Source of the DNA: Caulobacteraceae bacterium | GTDB taxonomy: Bacteria > Pseudomonadota > Alphaproteobacteria > Caulobacterales > Aquidulcibacteraceae | DNA length: 40,472 nucleotides | NCBI GenBank assembly: GCA_009773335.1 | Contig: WRPF01000023.1 | Span: forward strand, 1 to 40,472 | Reading direction: 5' to 3' | Shown: piece after piece, positions 25,387 through 33,236 of the stretch | Layout: each line of letters begins with the position of its first letter | Position numbering within the stretch: position 1 is the stretch's first letter | Notes under the pieces: model-generated | What the model was told of the DNA's origin: nothing | The model's database searches: none | Seen by the model: the letters and a program-made list of their open reading frames with translations, nothing else | Position numbers and translations under genes: made by a program

Positions 25387-26559
25387 ATGGCGAGGATTGT
25401 GATCGCGGCGCTCGCGCTGCTGTGCGTTGCGGCGACCGCCGAAGCGAAGCTCGTCCCGCTGCCGCCGCAACCTGCGGATGTCGCGTGGCCCACGGCGGAC
25501 TGGACGACAGGTCCGTTGCCGGCGGAGACGGATGCGGTCGCGTTGCGCGTGGCGATGGACGACGCGTTCTCAGGCAAGATCGCCCAGCTCGGCGAGACGC
25601 GCGAGGTCGTCATCATCCAGGGCGGGCGGCTGGTGCATGAACAGTATGCGCCGGGGTATTCAAAGGACACGCGACTCGTGTCGTGGTCGATGGCGAAGTC
25701 GGTGACGCAGGCGCTCGTCGGCGTGGCCGTGCAGCAGGGGCGCGTGCGCATCGACCGTCCCATGGGCTCGCCGCACTGGCAGGCCAATGATCGCCGCGCG
25801 CAGATCGCGTGGCGCACGTGGTTGCAGATGACCGACGGGCAGCGCTACCTTGAGATCGGCGCGCCGTCCGTAACCGCAAGCGATGCGGCGAAGAAACTCT
25901 TCGGGCCGGGGCGCCTGGACGTTGCGCGCTGGTGCGCAGGACTGCCGCTCATCCACGAGCCGGGTACATACTGGAACTACAACTCCTGCGGCATCGTGCT
26001 GACGGCGGACGCACTCACGCGCGCCGTGGTTCCCGATCCGTCATCCCCGCACCAGCGGCGCGAAGTTATGATGGGCTGGATGCGGGAAAACTTCTTCAAC
26101 GTCATAGGCATGCGCTCGGCGCAGCCTGAGTTCGACGCGACAGGGCTCTATTATGGCAGCGCGCTGATCTACGCGAACGCGCGCGATTTCGCGAAATTCG
26201 GCTATCTCTACCTGCGCGACGGCATGTGGGACGGCCGGCGCGTGCTGCCGGAAGGTTGGGTCGATTTCGCCCGCACGCCGGGCGCCGGCGCCAACAGCGA
26301 CGGCTACGGCGCAGGCTGGTGGCTCAATCCCCAGTCAGGCGTCGGACGTCCGCGCCGCGTGCTAATGGACACCGGCGGCCGCGACGGGTTTTCCGCGCAG
26401 GGGCACGAGGGACAACTCGTGCTCGTCGTGCCGTCGAAGGATCTGGTGATTGTGCGCATGGGCCTGATCGCAGAAACGCCGGACGCGTGGGACGAACTGT
26501 ATGACTGGATGGGGCGTGTGGGCAGCGCGTTTCCCGTAAGCGCGGCTGTTGAAGAGTAG
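25387..26559 (+). CDS. Secreted serine hydrolase, beta-lactamase class C fold
   Basis: A 390-residue periplasmic enzyme of the serine beta-lactamase/penicillin-binding-protein-like superfamily. The signal peptide MARIVIAALALLCVAATAEA is clear. The catalytic SxxK is SMAK (Ser101, Lys104) in LVSWSMAKSVTQALVG. The second motif is YNS (Tyr198) in WNYNSCGIVL, and the C-terminal GHEGQ occupies the place of the KTG/HxG motif. Such class C-like proteins are usually esterases, amidases or peptidases and only rarely true beta-lactamases. Its last codon and stop lie inside the left arm of the inverted repeat at 26554-26655. Confidence 0.88.
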   Translation: MARIVIAALALLCVAATAEAKLVPLPPQPADVAWPTADWTTGPLPAETDAVALRVAMDDAFSGKIAQLGETREVVIIQGGRLVHEQYAPGYSKDTRLVSWSMAKSVTQALVGVAVQQGRVRIDRPMGSPHWQANDRRAQIAWRTWLQMTDGQRYLEIGAPSVTASDAAKKLFGPGRLDVARWCAGLPLIHEPGTYWNYNSCGIVLTADALTRAVVPDPSSPHQRREVMMGWMRENFFNVIGMRSAQPEFDATGLYYGSALIYANARDFAKFGYLYLRDGMWDGRRVLPEGWVDFARTPGAGANSDGYGAGWWLNPQSGVGRPRRVLMDTGGRDGFSAQGHEGQLVLVVPSKDLVIVRMGLIAETPDAWDELYDWMGRVGSAFPVSAAVEE

Positions 26560-26655
26560 GACCGCGCACCTCCCGGTGCGCAACGGAACGAACAATCAAG
26601 CGCTGGCGCTCGAGTGAAATGGCGGATGCGCACCGGGAGGTGCGCGGTCCTACTC
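26554..26655. repeat. Inverted REP doublet (candidate REPIN)
   Basis: Two 29-base arms, 26554-26582 and 26627-26655, are perfect reverse complements around a 44-base spacer. Each arm reads GAGTAG, then GACC, then an internal hairpin GCGCACC-TCCC-GGTGCGC. The GTAG tetranucleotide followed by a palindrome is the known layout of REP sequences recognised by RAYT proteins, and two inverted REPs make a REPIN. Each arm supplies the last Glu codon and the TAG stop of one of the two convergent genes. The spacer holds its own small dyad, AGCGC-TG-GCGCT. A RAYT gene lies at 808-1488. Confidence 0.75.
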
Positions 26656-27480
26656 GCGAAGACCGAGTTGCGCACGAATGGATGATGGCGTCTCGCCGCT
26701 CGCGCGCATCGCCCGCAACGTCACTGCAAGATCGCGCTTGGCCAGGCGTTTGCCGTTGTCGCCGAGAATGAGACGATGGTGACGGTACGTAGGCGTTGGC
26801 AATCCTAGCAGCCGCTGCAGTAGCACATGCAGGTGCGCGGCGTCGCGCAGATCCTCGCCACGAATGATGTGCGTGATGCCCTGCAGCGCATCGTCATGCA
26901 CGCTGGCGAGGTGATAGCTTGCGGGAAATTCCTTGCGGGCGAGGATGGCGTCGCCGAGGCGTTCGGGTTCGGCCTTCGTCCACACGCCGTCGGCCTCGAA
27001 GCCGAGCGAGATCCAGTCGGCGCCGAGCGTGTCGCGGCAACGATCGAGCGAGAGGCGCCACGCGAACGGCTGGCCCGTCGCAAGCCGCTCCGCTTCATCC
27101 GACGCCGGTCCGCCGCGCACGGTCACGCCCAATTCGTGTGGCGCGTTCACGCTCTCCGCCATCAATTCGCGGCGGGTGCGGAAATCGCGATAGACGAGGC
27201 TACGCGCCACGAGATCGTCGAGCACGCGGGCGTAGTCGCCCATGTGCTCCGATTGCCGGCGCACGGGCGTTTCCCAGGCAACGCCAAGCCAGGCGAGGTC
27301 TTCGTAGATCGCGGTCTCGAACTCGGGCCGGCAGCGGGCGCCGTCGAGGTCCTCGATGCGCAGCAGAAAGCGCCCACCCGCCGCGCGCGCGGCATCGAGG
27401 GCGGTCAGCGCCGCAAAGGCGTGGCCGAGATGCAAGGCCCCGGTGGGCGAGGGGGCGAAGCGGGTGACGAAACCTGTCAT
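26650..27480 (-). CDS. gluQRS: Glutamyl-Q tRNA(Asp) synthetase
   Basis: A 276-residue truncated glutamyl-tRNA synthetase paralogue that attaches glutamate to queuosine-34 of tRNA(Asp). The class I signatures are present: RFAPSPTGALHLGHA (HIGH-like) near the N-terminus, LLRIEDLDGARC, ITHIIRGEDL and GKRLAKRD (KMSKS-like). The anticodon-binding domain is missing, as expected for GluQ-RS. The zinc-binding cysteines found in the E. coli enzyme are absent: the equivalent stretch reads VYRDFRTRREL with no Cys nearby. ATG 27480 is the conserved start; ATG 27525 is an in-frame alternative. The stop lies in the right arm of the inverted repeat. Confidence 0.94.
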   Translation of the reverse strand: MTGFVTRFAPSPTGALHLGHAFAALTALDAARAAGGRFLLRIEDLDGARCRPEFETAIYEDLAWLGVAWETPVRRQSEHMGDYARVLDDLVARSLVYRDFRTRRELMAESVNAPHELGVTVRGGPASDEAERLATGQPFAWRLSLDRCRDTLGADWISLGFEADGVWTKAEPERLGDAILARKEFPASYHLASVHDDALQGITHIIRGEDLRDAAHLHVLLQRLLGLPTPTYRHHRLILGDNGKRLAKRDLAVTLRAMRASGETPSSIRAQLGLRE

Positions 27481-27579
27481 GGCGTTCGTGCATAGCACCG
27501 CCTCGCCCGGCGCAAGAGACGCCATGACTTTGTCGTAACGCGCAGCTAGGCGTGGACCCGGACCAGCGGAGCGGAATCC

Positions 27580-28512
27580 ATGAGAGTGATCGTGACGACT
27601 GCGGTGCTGGCGCTCGCGCTGGCGGGATGCAGCCAGGACAAGGCCCCAATGCCGATGGAGTCCGTGTCCGTCGAAGGGGCGATGGCCCCGACAGCGCCGG
27701 AGATGGCGGACGCCGTGGCCACCAGCGGCGATGCGGCTGCGCCGCAGGCGCCGGGTGCTGAAGGCGGCGCATCGCCTTCGCAGCCCTCCGCCGGGGCGCC
27801 GATGCTCGCCTACGTCTATGGCGTGGGGCTCGAAATTCCTGCGCGTGGCGTGCGACCGCTCATGACGAGCCACGAACAGGCCTGTCGCACCGCAGGGCTG
27901 CGCGTCTGTCAGGTCATCAACTCTTCCATCAACGCGCAGGGCGAAGACCAGATCTACGGGAACATCACGCTGCGCGCCGAACCGCGCTGGCTGGAGACAT
28001 TCCGTGGCGGGCTTGAAGGTCAGGCGAAGGATGCGGGCGGTCGCCTGCGCGAACAGACCGTCGCGAGCGAGGATCTCACGCGCCAGATTATTGATACGTC
28101 CGCGCGGCTGAACGCCCAGAAAACCCTGCGCGATCGCCTGCAGCAGATCCTGCGCACGCGTCCCGGGCGCCTTGCCGATCTTCTTGAGACCGAACGAGAG
28201 CTTGCGCGGGTGCAGGGCGAGATCGACAGCGCGGAAAGCCAGCTCGCCGTCATGCGCGAGCGGGTGAACATGTCACTGCTCAATCTGTCCTACGCGTCGA
28301 AGCCGACGGCGGTGACGGGCGGCACGTTCGATCCCGTTATCAGCGCGTTGACGGATTTCTTCGGCATCGTGATGCAGGGCCTTGGCGGCATCATTCGCCT
28401 GATCGCGTTCGCCATTCCGGTCGCGCTGGTGCTCGCGCCGCTGGGCTGGCTGGCGCTGCGCTGGCGGCGCGAACGCAAGGCGAAGAAAGCGGCTGAACCC
28501 GCGCAGGGGTAG
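27580..28512 (+). CDS. DUF4349-domain lipoprotein
   Basis: A 310-residue lipoprotein. The signal MRVIVTTAVLALALAGC carries a lipobox with Cys17, followed by a low-complexity Pro/Ala linker (about 20-72). The DUF4349 domain occupies about 75-290 and contains INSSINAQGEDQIYGNITLRAEP, a long coiled coil (TRQIIDTSARLNAQKTLRDR...ETERELARVQGEIDSAESQL) and a C-terminal membrane span IIRLIAFAIPVALVLAPLGWLAL with a basic tail. The family has no defined biochemical role; it is envelope-located. It is divergent from the GluQ-RS gene across 99 bases. Confidence 0.88.
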   Translation: MRVIVTTAVLALALAGCSQDKAPMPMESVSVEGAMAPTAPEMADAVATSGDAAAPQAPGAEGGASPSQPSAGAPMLAYVYGVGLEIPARGVRPLMTSHEQACRTAGLRVCQVINSSINAQGEDQIYGNITLRAEPRWLETFRGGLEGQAKDAGGRLREQTVASEDLTRQIIDTSARLNAQKTLRDRLQQILRTRPGRLADLLETERELARVQGEIDSAESQLAVMRERVNMSLLNLSYASKPTAVTGGTFDPVISALTDFFGIVMQGLGGIIRLIAFAIPVALVLAPLGWLALRWRRERKAKKAAEPAQG

Positions 28513-28522
28513 GCCGTCGACT

Positions 28523-28915
28523 CTAGGGTTTCGCCGGGAAATTCAGGTAGCCGCGCTCGACCATCCGGCGCATGGCTTCGTAGGCTTGGGTCAATTCCTC
28601 GAAGGAGCGACGCAGCACATTGAGTTGCTGGATCTGCGCAGGCGTGGGCGAGACGCTTGACTCACTGATCGCCAGGGCTGCGGCGACCCACTGCGCGCGG
28701 GCGTGTGCGCCGGCTGCGGCCAACCGCTGGAACTTGCCGATGTCGGTGTGGCCCAGCGTCTTGCGCAAGACTTCGCAATTCGCCGCGAATGCCGTGAAAT
28801 CCACCTGTTCAAGATGGCCGCGCAGACGGCGTTGCTCCTGCGGGTCGAGCGTGGCCTCCGGCTGGAAGTGGTCCTGACCGCGCCGGCCCGTGCTGGAAGA
28901 AACGATGGTCGACAT
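28523..28915 (-). CDS. Hypothetical helical protein
   Basis: A 130-residue protein with no signal peptide or membrane span. Residues about 24-115 are predicted helical (EQRRLRGHLEQVDFTAFAANCEVLRKTLGHTDIGKFQRLAAAGAHARAQW). A second helix pair ends RSFEELTQAYEAMRRMVERGYLNFP. I do not recognise a family. Codon use and length are consistent with a real gene. It ends 11 bases after the convergent DUF4349 gene stop. The AAGG before ATG 28915 is a modest Shine-Dalgarno. Confidence 0.6.
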   Translation of the reverse strand: MSTIVSSSTGRRGQDHFQPEATLDPQEQRRLRGHLEQVDFTAFAANCEVLRKTLGHTDIGKFQRLAAAGAHARAQWVAAALAISESSVSPTPAQIQQLNVLRRSFEELTQAYEAMRRMVERGYLNFPAKP

Positions 28916-29039
28916 GGACCTTGGCTCCCGTTCGCCCTGCGGCGGGCGGTGTCGATCACGGCACGGTAGGGGGTTTGCGTTAGGGGGCGATTAATGCGCC
29001 ACACTCGCCGGGACGCGTCCCGTCCGCTAGGCTCTGTCC

Positions 29040-29702
29040 ATGCTCGCCTCCATCGACGGTCCCCGCATGCCGCCTGCCGCCGGCGGCAGGCCCTCAAGTC
29101 TCGTGATCCTGCTGCACGGTTACGGCTCCAATGGCGAAGACCTGATCTCGCTCGCGCCCTACTGGGCCAAGGCGCTGGCGCACACCCAGTTCGTCTCGCC
29201 AAATGCTCCGGAACCCGTTCCCTTGGCGCCGGGCGGCTACCAGTGGTTTCCGATCTCCCGGCTCGACCCGCGCGAGGTGGAGCAGGGCGTCGTGCGGGCC
29301 TCGGGCGTGCTGGAGAGGTTCATCGATCGTGAACTCGAGCGCTACCAGATCCCGCCGGAGCGCCTGGCGCTCGTGGGGTTCAGCCAGGGCACGATGATGG
29401 CGCTGCATGTGGGCCTGCGACGACCGCGACTCGGGGGCATCGTCGGGTTTTCTGGCGCGCTTCCGGCTGCGGGAAAGCTCGGGGAAGAGGCGAAATCGAA
29501 GCCGCCAATCCTCCTGGTGCATGGCGACCAGGACGAGATGATCCCCGTCTCTGCACTGTTCCAGGCCGCCGAGGGGCTCGCCGCTGCGGGACTCGGCGCG
29601 CAGTGGCATGTGAGCTACGGCGTGCCTCACTCCATTGGCCCCGATGGCCTCCAGCTTGGCGGAGACTTCCTGAAGGCCGCGCTTTCGGGTCGTTTCGTGT
29701 GA
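29040..29702 (+). CDS. Phospholipase/carboxylesterase (dienelactone hydrolase-like)
   Basis: A 220-residue alpha/beta hydrolase of the carboxylesterase/acyl-protein thioesterase type. VILLHGYGSNGEDLISLAP supplies the oxyanion loop, GFSQGTMMALHVG the nucleophile (Ser115), LVHGDQDEMIPV the acid, and GVPHSIGPDG the His. It is cytoplasmic and likely to cleave short-chain carboxylesters or lysophospholipid-like substrates. The start has no good Shine-Dalgarno; TAGGCT lies about ten bases upstream of ATG 29040, so a leaderless transcript is possible. ATG 29067 is an alternative start. Confidence 0.9.
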   Translation: MLASIDGPRMPPAAGGRPSSLVILLHGYGSNGEDLISLAPYWAKALAHTQFVSPNAPEPVPLAPGGYQWFPISRLDPREVEQGVVRASGVLERFIDRELERYQIPPERLALVGFSQGTMMALHVGLRRPRLGGIVGFSGALPAAGKLGEEAKSKPPILLVHGDQDEMIPVSALFQAAEGLAAAGLGAQWHVSYGVPHSIGPDGLQLGGDFLKAALSGRFV

Positions 29703-29871
29703 GCCTGTCATGAAGACGTCGCTGCGAATCGGGCATGATCGACTCGCGCCGGAGGCCATTCGCGTGTAGTCTCTCCGGCAGGGAGGTGCGTCTTCAGTTC
29801 CATCGCGCCGATTGCACACGAGGCCTTGACGGCTTTCATTCGACCGGTCGCCCTTCGTACGGGAGGCGGCT

Positions 29872-30450
29872 ATGCAGGTCGTTAGCAGCCCTCAGATCAT
29901 GAGTACGCCGCCGTCGGGATTCCCGGCGCTGGTCCTGAACGCCGATTTCCGGCCGCTTTCCTACTATCCGCTCTCGCTTTGGCCGTGGCAGGAATCCGTG
30001 AAGGCGGTGTTCCTTGAACGCGTCGACGTGATCGCCGAGTACGAGCACGAAGTGCACTCGCCGAGTTTCGCGATGCGGCTGCCCTCGGTCATCTCGCTGC
30101 GCGAATACGTAAGTCAGGAGCGCCCGCCTGCGTTCACCCGGTTCAACGTCTTTCTGCGCGACGGTTTCCACTGCCAGTATTGCGGCACGGCCAGCGAACT
30201 CACCTTTGATCACCTCATTCCCCGCTCGAAGGGCGGGCGCACGACGTGGGAGAACATCGTCACCGCGTGTGGCCCCTGCAACCTGAGAAAGGGCGGGCGG
30301 TCGCTGCGCGAAGTCGGGCTGCACCTGCCGCACCGGCCTCGCCGTCCGAACATGCACGAGCTTCAGGGGATGGGCCGGCGCTTTCCGCCGCATCACCTGC
30401 ACGAAACGTGGGTCGACTACCTCTACTGGGACGTCGAACTCGAAGAATAA
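29872..30450 (+). CDS. HNH endonuclease
   Basis: A 192-residue HNH nuclease. The domain runs CQYCGTASELTFDHLIPRSKGGRTTWENIVTACGPCN, with zinc cysteines Cys101/Cys104 and Cys133/Cys136, catalytic Asp113-His114 and Asn128. The N-terminal VLNADFRPLSYYPLSLWPWQ is a conserved feature of a stand-alone HNH family common in Alphaproteobacteria. No methyltransferase, integrase or other restriction partner lies beside it, so a defence role is not supported. GGGAGG precedes ATG 29872. Confidence 0.93.
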   Translation: MQVVSSPQIMSTPPSGFPALVLNADFRPLSYYPLSLWPWQESVKAVFLERVDVIAEYEHEVHSPSFAMRLPSVISLREYVSQERPPAFTRFNVFLRDGFHCQYCGTASELTFDHLIPRSKGGRTTWENIVTACGPCNLRKGGRSLREVGLHLPHRPRRPNMHELQGMGRRFPPHHLHETWVDYLYWDVELEE

Positions 30451-30546
30451 GCCCGTCACGTTGACGTTTGCGGCAACCTGTCCGCGCCTTGATCGTTTCG
30501 TCGCACCGTGCTGTATCGCACTGTCCCAACGAGGAGAGGGCTGAAT

Positions 30547-30855
30547 ATGGAACTCGGCGAAGTCACCAAGCGCATCACTGAAGCCGTCGGCGTCGATTCC
30601 GGTCTCGGCAAGAAGCTGAAGTTCGATTTCGGCGATGTGGGCAAGATCTTCATCGATGGCGCATCGAGCCCGAACACCGTGTCGAACGACGACGCGGCGG
30701 CCGACTGCACGATCAAGCTGGCGTGGGACGATTTCCTGAGCATGGCGCAGGGCAAGCTCGACCCGACCATGGCCTTCATGCAGGGCAAGCTGAAAGTGGA
30801 CGGCGACATGTCGATCGCCATGAAGCTGCAGCCGATCCTGTCGAAGCTGCGGTAA
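30547..30855 (+). CDS. SCP2 sterol-carrier-domain protein
   Basis: A 102-residue single SCP2 domain protein. The fold's hydrophobic cavity elements are LKFDFGDVGKIFIDG, ADCTIKLAWDDFLSMAQGKLDPTMAFMQGKLKVDGDM and IAMKLQPILSKL. SCP2 proteins bind and carry lipids or acyl-CoA. GGAGAGGG lies upstream of ATG 30547. The gene ends 6 bases before a lysophospholipase-like gene, so the two probably form an operon, consistent with a lipid-handling role. Confidence 0.93.
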   Translation: MELGEVTKRITEAVGVDSGLGKKLKFDFGDVGKIFIDGASSPNTVSNDDAAADCTIKLAWDDFLSMAQGKLDPTMAFMQGKLKVDGDMSIAMKLQPILSKLR

Positions 30856-30861
30856 CCGGAA

Positions 30862-31830
30862 ATGGCGTTCGTCCGCGTTCCCGGCAATCCTGAGCCGGAA
30901 GGCGCGGAGGAACTGTGGCTTGAAGGGCGCGGCGGCGTGAAGCTCCGCGCCCTTTTTGCGCCTGCGATCGGGGCGCCGCGGGGCTCGGTGATCCTGTTCA
31001 CGGGGCGAACGGAATTCGTCGAGAAATACTTCGAGGTGGTCGGCGAACTGCAGCGACGTGGCTTCGCTGTCTTCACAATGGACTGGCGCGGTCAGGGCCT
31101 GTCGGGCCGTGAACAGGCCAACGCGCTGAAGGGGCACCTTGCGACGTTCGACGATCCCGTGGCCGATCTCTACGCCGCGTTGCGCATGTACGGTGATCGT
31201 CTGCCGAAGCCGCACATCGTGCTCGCGCACTCCATGGGCGGATGCATCGCGCTGCGCGCCATGCAGACCAACCGCATCGCTGCAGACGGCGCTGTGTTCA
31301 GTGCGCCGATGTGGGGCATCGCCAACGTGAAGGGCTTCGCCGAGGACTTCACGCGCTTCATGACGGGCGCGGGCCTGGGCGGCATGTTCGCCCCGGGCGT
31401 CGAGACGAAGTGGACAAAGCAGTCGTTCAAGAAGAATGCGCTCACCCATGATCAGGAGCGCTACGCGCGCGCGCAAGGTCTGGTCGCGGAAAACGCGGGA
31501 CTGGCGCTCGCGGGGCCTACGCTCGGCTGGGTGACGGCGGCGCTCGACGCCATCGATACCTTCCACCAGCCCGGCGCGCTCAATCACCTGCGTATGCCGA
31601 TCATGGTGATGAGCGCGGGCGAGGAAGCGCTGGTCGACAATTCGAGCCATGCGGAGATCGCGACGCTGTTGCCGAACGCCCGTCACATCATGATCGACGG
31701 CGCACGCCACGAAATCCTGATGGAGACGGACAATCTCCGTGCCCAGGCATGGGCCGCGTTCGATGCGATCGCCGATGCCGTGGCGCCGCGTGCGGGCGCG
31801 ACCGCGCCGGCGCAGCAGACGGGCGCCTGA
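30862..31830 (+). CDS. Lysophospholipase / monoacylglycerol lipase-like alpha/beta hydrolase
   Basis: A 322-residue hydrolase of the PldB/monoacylglycerol lipase group. VILFTGRTEFVEKYFEVVGELQRRGFAVFTMDWRGQGLSGR is the classic entry of this family (with TGRTE rather than HGxxE). The nucleophile elbow is LAHSMGG (Ser124). An acid in SAGEEALVDN and the His in DGARHEILMETD complete the triad. It has no signal peptide. It follows the SCP2 gene by 6 bases, and its stop is five bases from the convergent histidinol-phosphatase stop. Confidence 0.92.
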   Translation: MAFVRVPGNPEPEGAEELWLEGRGGVKLRALFAPAIGAPRGSVILFTGRTEFVEKYFEVVGELQRRGFAVFTMDWRGQGLSGREQANALKGHLATFDDPVADLYAALRMYGDRLPKPHIVLAHSMGGCIALRAMQTNRIAADGAVFSAPMWGIANVKGFAEDFTRFMTGAGLGGMFAPGVETKWTKQSFKKNALTHDQERYARAQGLVAENAGLALAGPTLGWVTAALDAIDTFHQPGALNHLRMPIMVMSAGEEALVDNSSHAEIATLLPNARHIMIDGARHEILMETDNLRAQAWAAFDAIADAVAPRAGATAPAQQTGA

Positions 31831-31834
31831 AGTC

Positions 31835-32635
31835 TCAGGCGTGCGCCGCGCGCTTCAGCGCCACCAGCGCCTGTTCATGCGGGCGTGAGTCCCCCGACGC
31901 GATCACCTGACCGCCGCCCCACGCCGGTCCGCCGCGCCAGTTCGTGACCATACCGCCGGCGCCCTCGATCACCGGGATCAATGCCTGCACATCCCACGGC
32001 TTGAGACCGCTTTCGATGACCACATCCATGCGCCCGTCCGCGAGCATCGCGTAGGCGTAGCAATCGCATCCATATCGCGCGAGCCGCGCCGTGCGCCGGA
32101 CCATCTCGAAGCCGCCGGCTTCCGCCCCGTCGAACAGGAAGGGATCGGTGGTGGAAATCGTAGCGTCCTTGAGGTGTGCGCACGTGCGCGCGGAGAGCGG
32201 TTTCGTGACGCCGCGCGCCGTCACCTCGGCGCCGCCGGGAAAGCCGATGTAGCGTTCGTCGAGAAAGCCCTGGTCGATGATGCCGATCACGGGTCGCCCC
32301 TCGTACGCCAGCGCGATGAGCGTGCCCCACAGCGGCAGTCCGGAAATGAAGGCGCGCGTGCCGTCGACGGGATCGAGCGTCCACGACCAGCCGTCCTTCG
32401 AGGGCGTGGCGCCGTACTCCTCGCCCAGCACGCCGTGCGTGGGATGGTGGGCGGCGATGAGGTCGCGCATGGCGCGCTCCGCCGCGCGATCGGCCTCTGT
32501 GACGGGATCGAAGTGTTCACCTGGCTTGTCGTCGATGTCGATGCTTTCGCGGAAATGCGGCAGGATCGCCGCGCGCGCGGCGTCTGCGAGCATGTGCGCG
32601 AACGGGATGAAGGATCGCGTCTCGGCAGGTGTCAT
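31835..32635 (-). CDS. hisN: Histidinol-phosphatase (inositol-monophosphatase fold)
   Basis: A 266-residue metal-dependent phosphatase of the IMPase superfamily, of the HisN type that dephosphorylates histidinol phosphate. Metal-binding motifs are PVTEADRAAERAMRDLI, GEEYG, LDPVDGTRAFISGLPLWGTLIAL and KPWDVQALIPVIEGAGG. The phrase GLPLWGTLIAL is typical of HisN rather than SuhB. ATG 32635 (MTPAETRSFIPF) is used; a GTG at 32659 is an alternative. It lies downstream of soxR on the same strand with a 42-base gap. Confidence 0.9.
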   Translation of the reverse strand: MTPAETRSFIPFAHMLADAARAAILPHFRESIDIDDKPGEHFDPVTEADRAAERAMRDLIAAHHPTHGVLGEEYGATPSKDGWSWTLDPVDGTRAFISGLPLWGTLIALAYEGRPVIGIIDQGFLDERYIGFPGGAEVTARGVTKPLSARTCAHLKDATISTTDPFLFDGAEAGGFEMVRRTARLARYGCDCYAYAMLADGRMDVVIESGLKPWDVQALIPVIEGAGGMVTNWRGGPAWGGGQVIASGDSRPHEQALVALKRAAHA

Positions 32636-32677
32636 GGGCGCTGTGTACACCCGACTCACCGCTCCGCGAAATCGGCG

Positions 32678-33163
32678 TCAGCTGCGGCTCTCGGAGAGAT
32701 CGCCAACGATGTAGCGAGGCCCCGCGCCATGGCGGGCGGCGCGGTCCTCGGGGTTGTAGAGCCCGCACTTCTTCAGCGAGAGGCAGCCGCAGCCGATGCA
32801 CTCGTCGAGCTTGGCGCGCAGCCGCGTGAGGGTCTCGATGCGTGCGTCCAGCGTCTTGCGGAAGCTGCGGCTGATCGTGTCCCAATCCTTCAACGTCGGC
32901 GTGCGGCCCTGCGGCAGGCTTTTCAGGAGGCCGCCGATGTCCTCGATGGAAAGACCCATCTGCTGGGCGATCAGGATGAAGGAGAGGCGACGGATGTCGG
33001 CGCGCAGGAAGCGGCGCTGGCGGCCGCTCGAGCGCATGGCGGTGACCAGACCGCGCGCCTCGTAGAAGCGGATCGCCGACACGGAAAGCCCCGTGCGCGC
33101 GGCAAGCTCACCGATGGGCAGGAGATCGCCGGGGCGAAGGCGCGGCGCAGGAGTGTCGGACAA
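32678..33163 (-). CDS. soxR: SoxR redox-sensing MerR-family regulator
   Basis: A 161-residue SoxR. The winged helix LPIGELAARTGLSVSAIRFYEARGL is followed by a dimerisation helix and the [2Fe-2S] cluster motif CIGCGCLSLKKC (Cys122, Cys125, Cys127, Cys133). The spacing equals that of E. coli SoxR. It should activate its target when its cluster is oxidised by redox-cycling compounds. TTG 33163 is chosen as the start, with GAGG nine bases upstream; TTG 33178 is also in frame. A SoxR box lies just upstream, facing a VOC-family gene; no soxS is visible, as usual outside enterics. Confidence 0.95.
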   Translation of the reverse strand: MSDTPAPRLRPGDLLPIGELAARTGLSVSAIRFYEARGLVTAMRSSGRQRRFLRADIRRLSFILIAQQMGLSIEDIGGLLKSLPQGRTPTLKDWDTISRSFRKTLDARIETLTRLRAKLDECIGCGCLSLKKCGLYNPEDRAARHGAGPRYIVGDLSESRS

Positions 33164-33168
33164 GGAGC

Positions 33169-33199
33169 TTGACCTCAAGTTAGGTTGAGAAATTAGCTT
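33169..33199 (+). promoter_or_regulatory. SoxR box in a 19-bp-spacer promoter
   Basis: The 18 bases at 33173-33190 match the E. coli SoxR operator palindrome in 15 positions, with a conserved CTCAA (33174-33178) and TTGAG (33185-33189). They sit between TTGACC (33169-33174) and TAGCTT (33194-33199), whose spacer is exactly 19 bases. This predicts redox-induced transcription of the VOC gene at 33237 and overlaps the soxR start region. Confidence 0.8.
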
Positions 33200-33236
33200 G
33201 TCCGGGCCTGAAGATCAAACGCAGAAGGAATCCTCG

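Noticed and set aside
25387-26559. Serine hydrolase as an antibiotic-resistance beta-lactamase
   Set aside because: The KTG motif is replaced by GHEGQ and the general layout is that of class C-like esterases/peptidases; resistance cannot be claimed.
29872-30450. HNH endonuclease as part of a defence system
   Set aside because: It belongs to a common stand-alone alphaproteobacterial family and has no methyltransferase, helicase or integrase partner nearby.
29836-31710. Minus-strand open frame of 624 codons covering the HNH, SCP2 and lipase genes
   Set aside because: It spans three well-supported plus-strand genes and has no recognisable domain.
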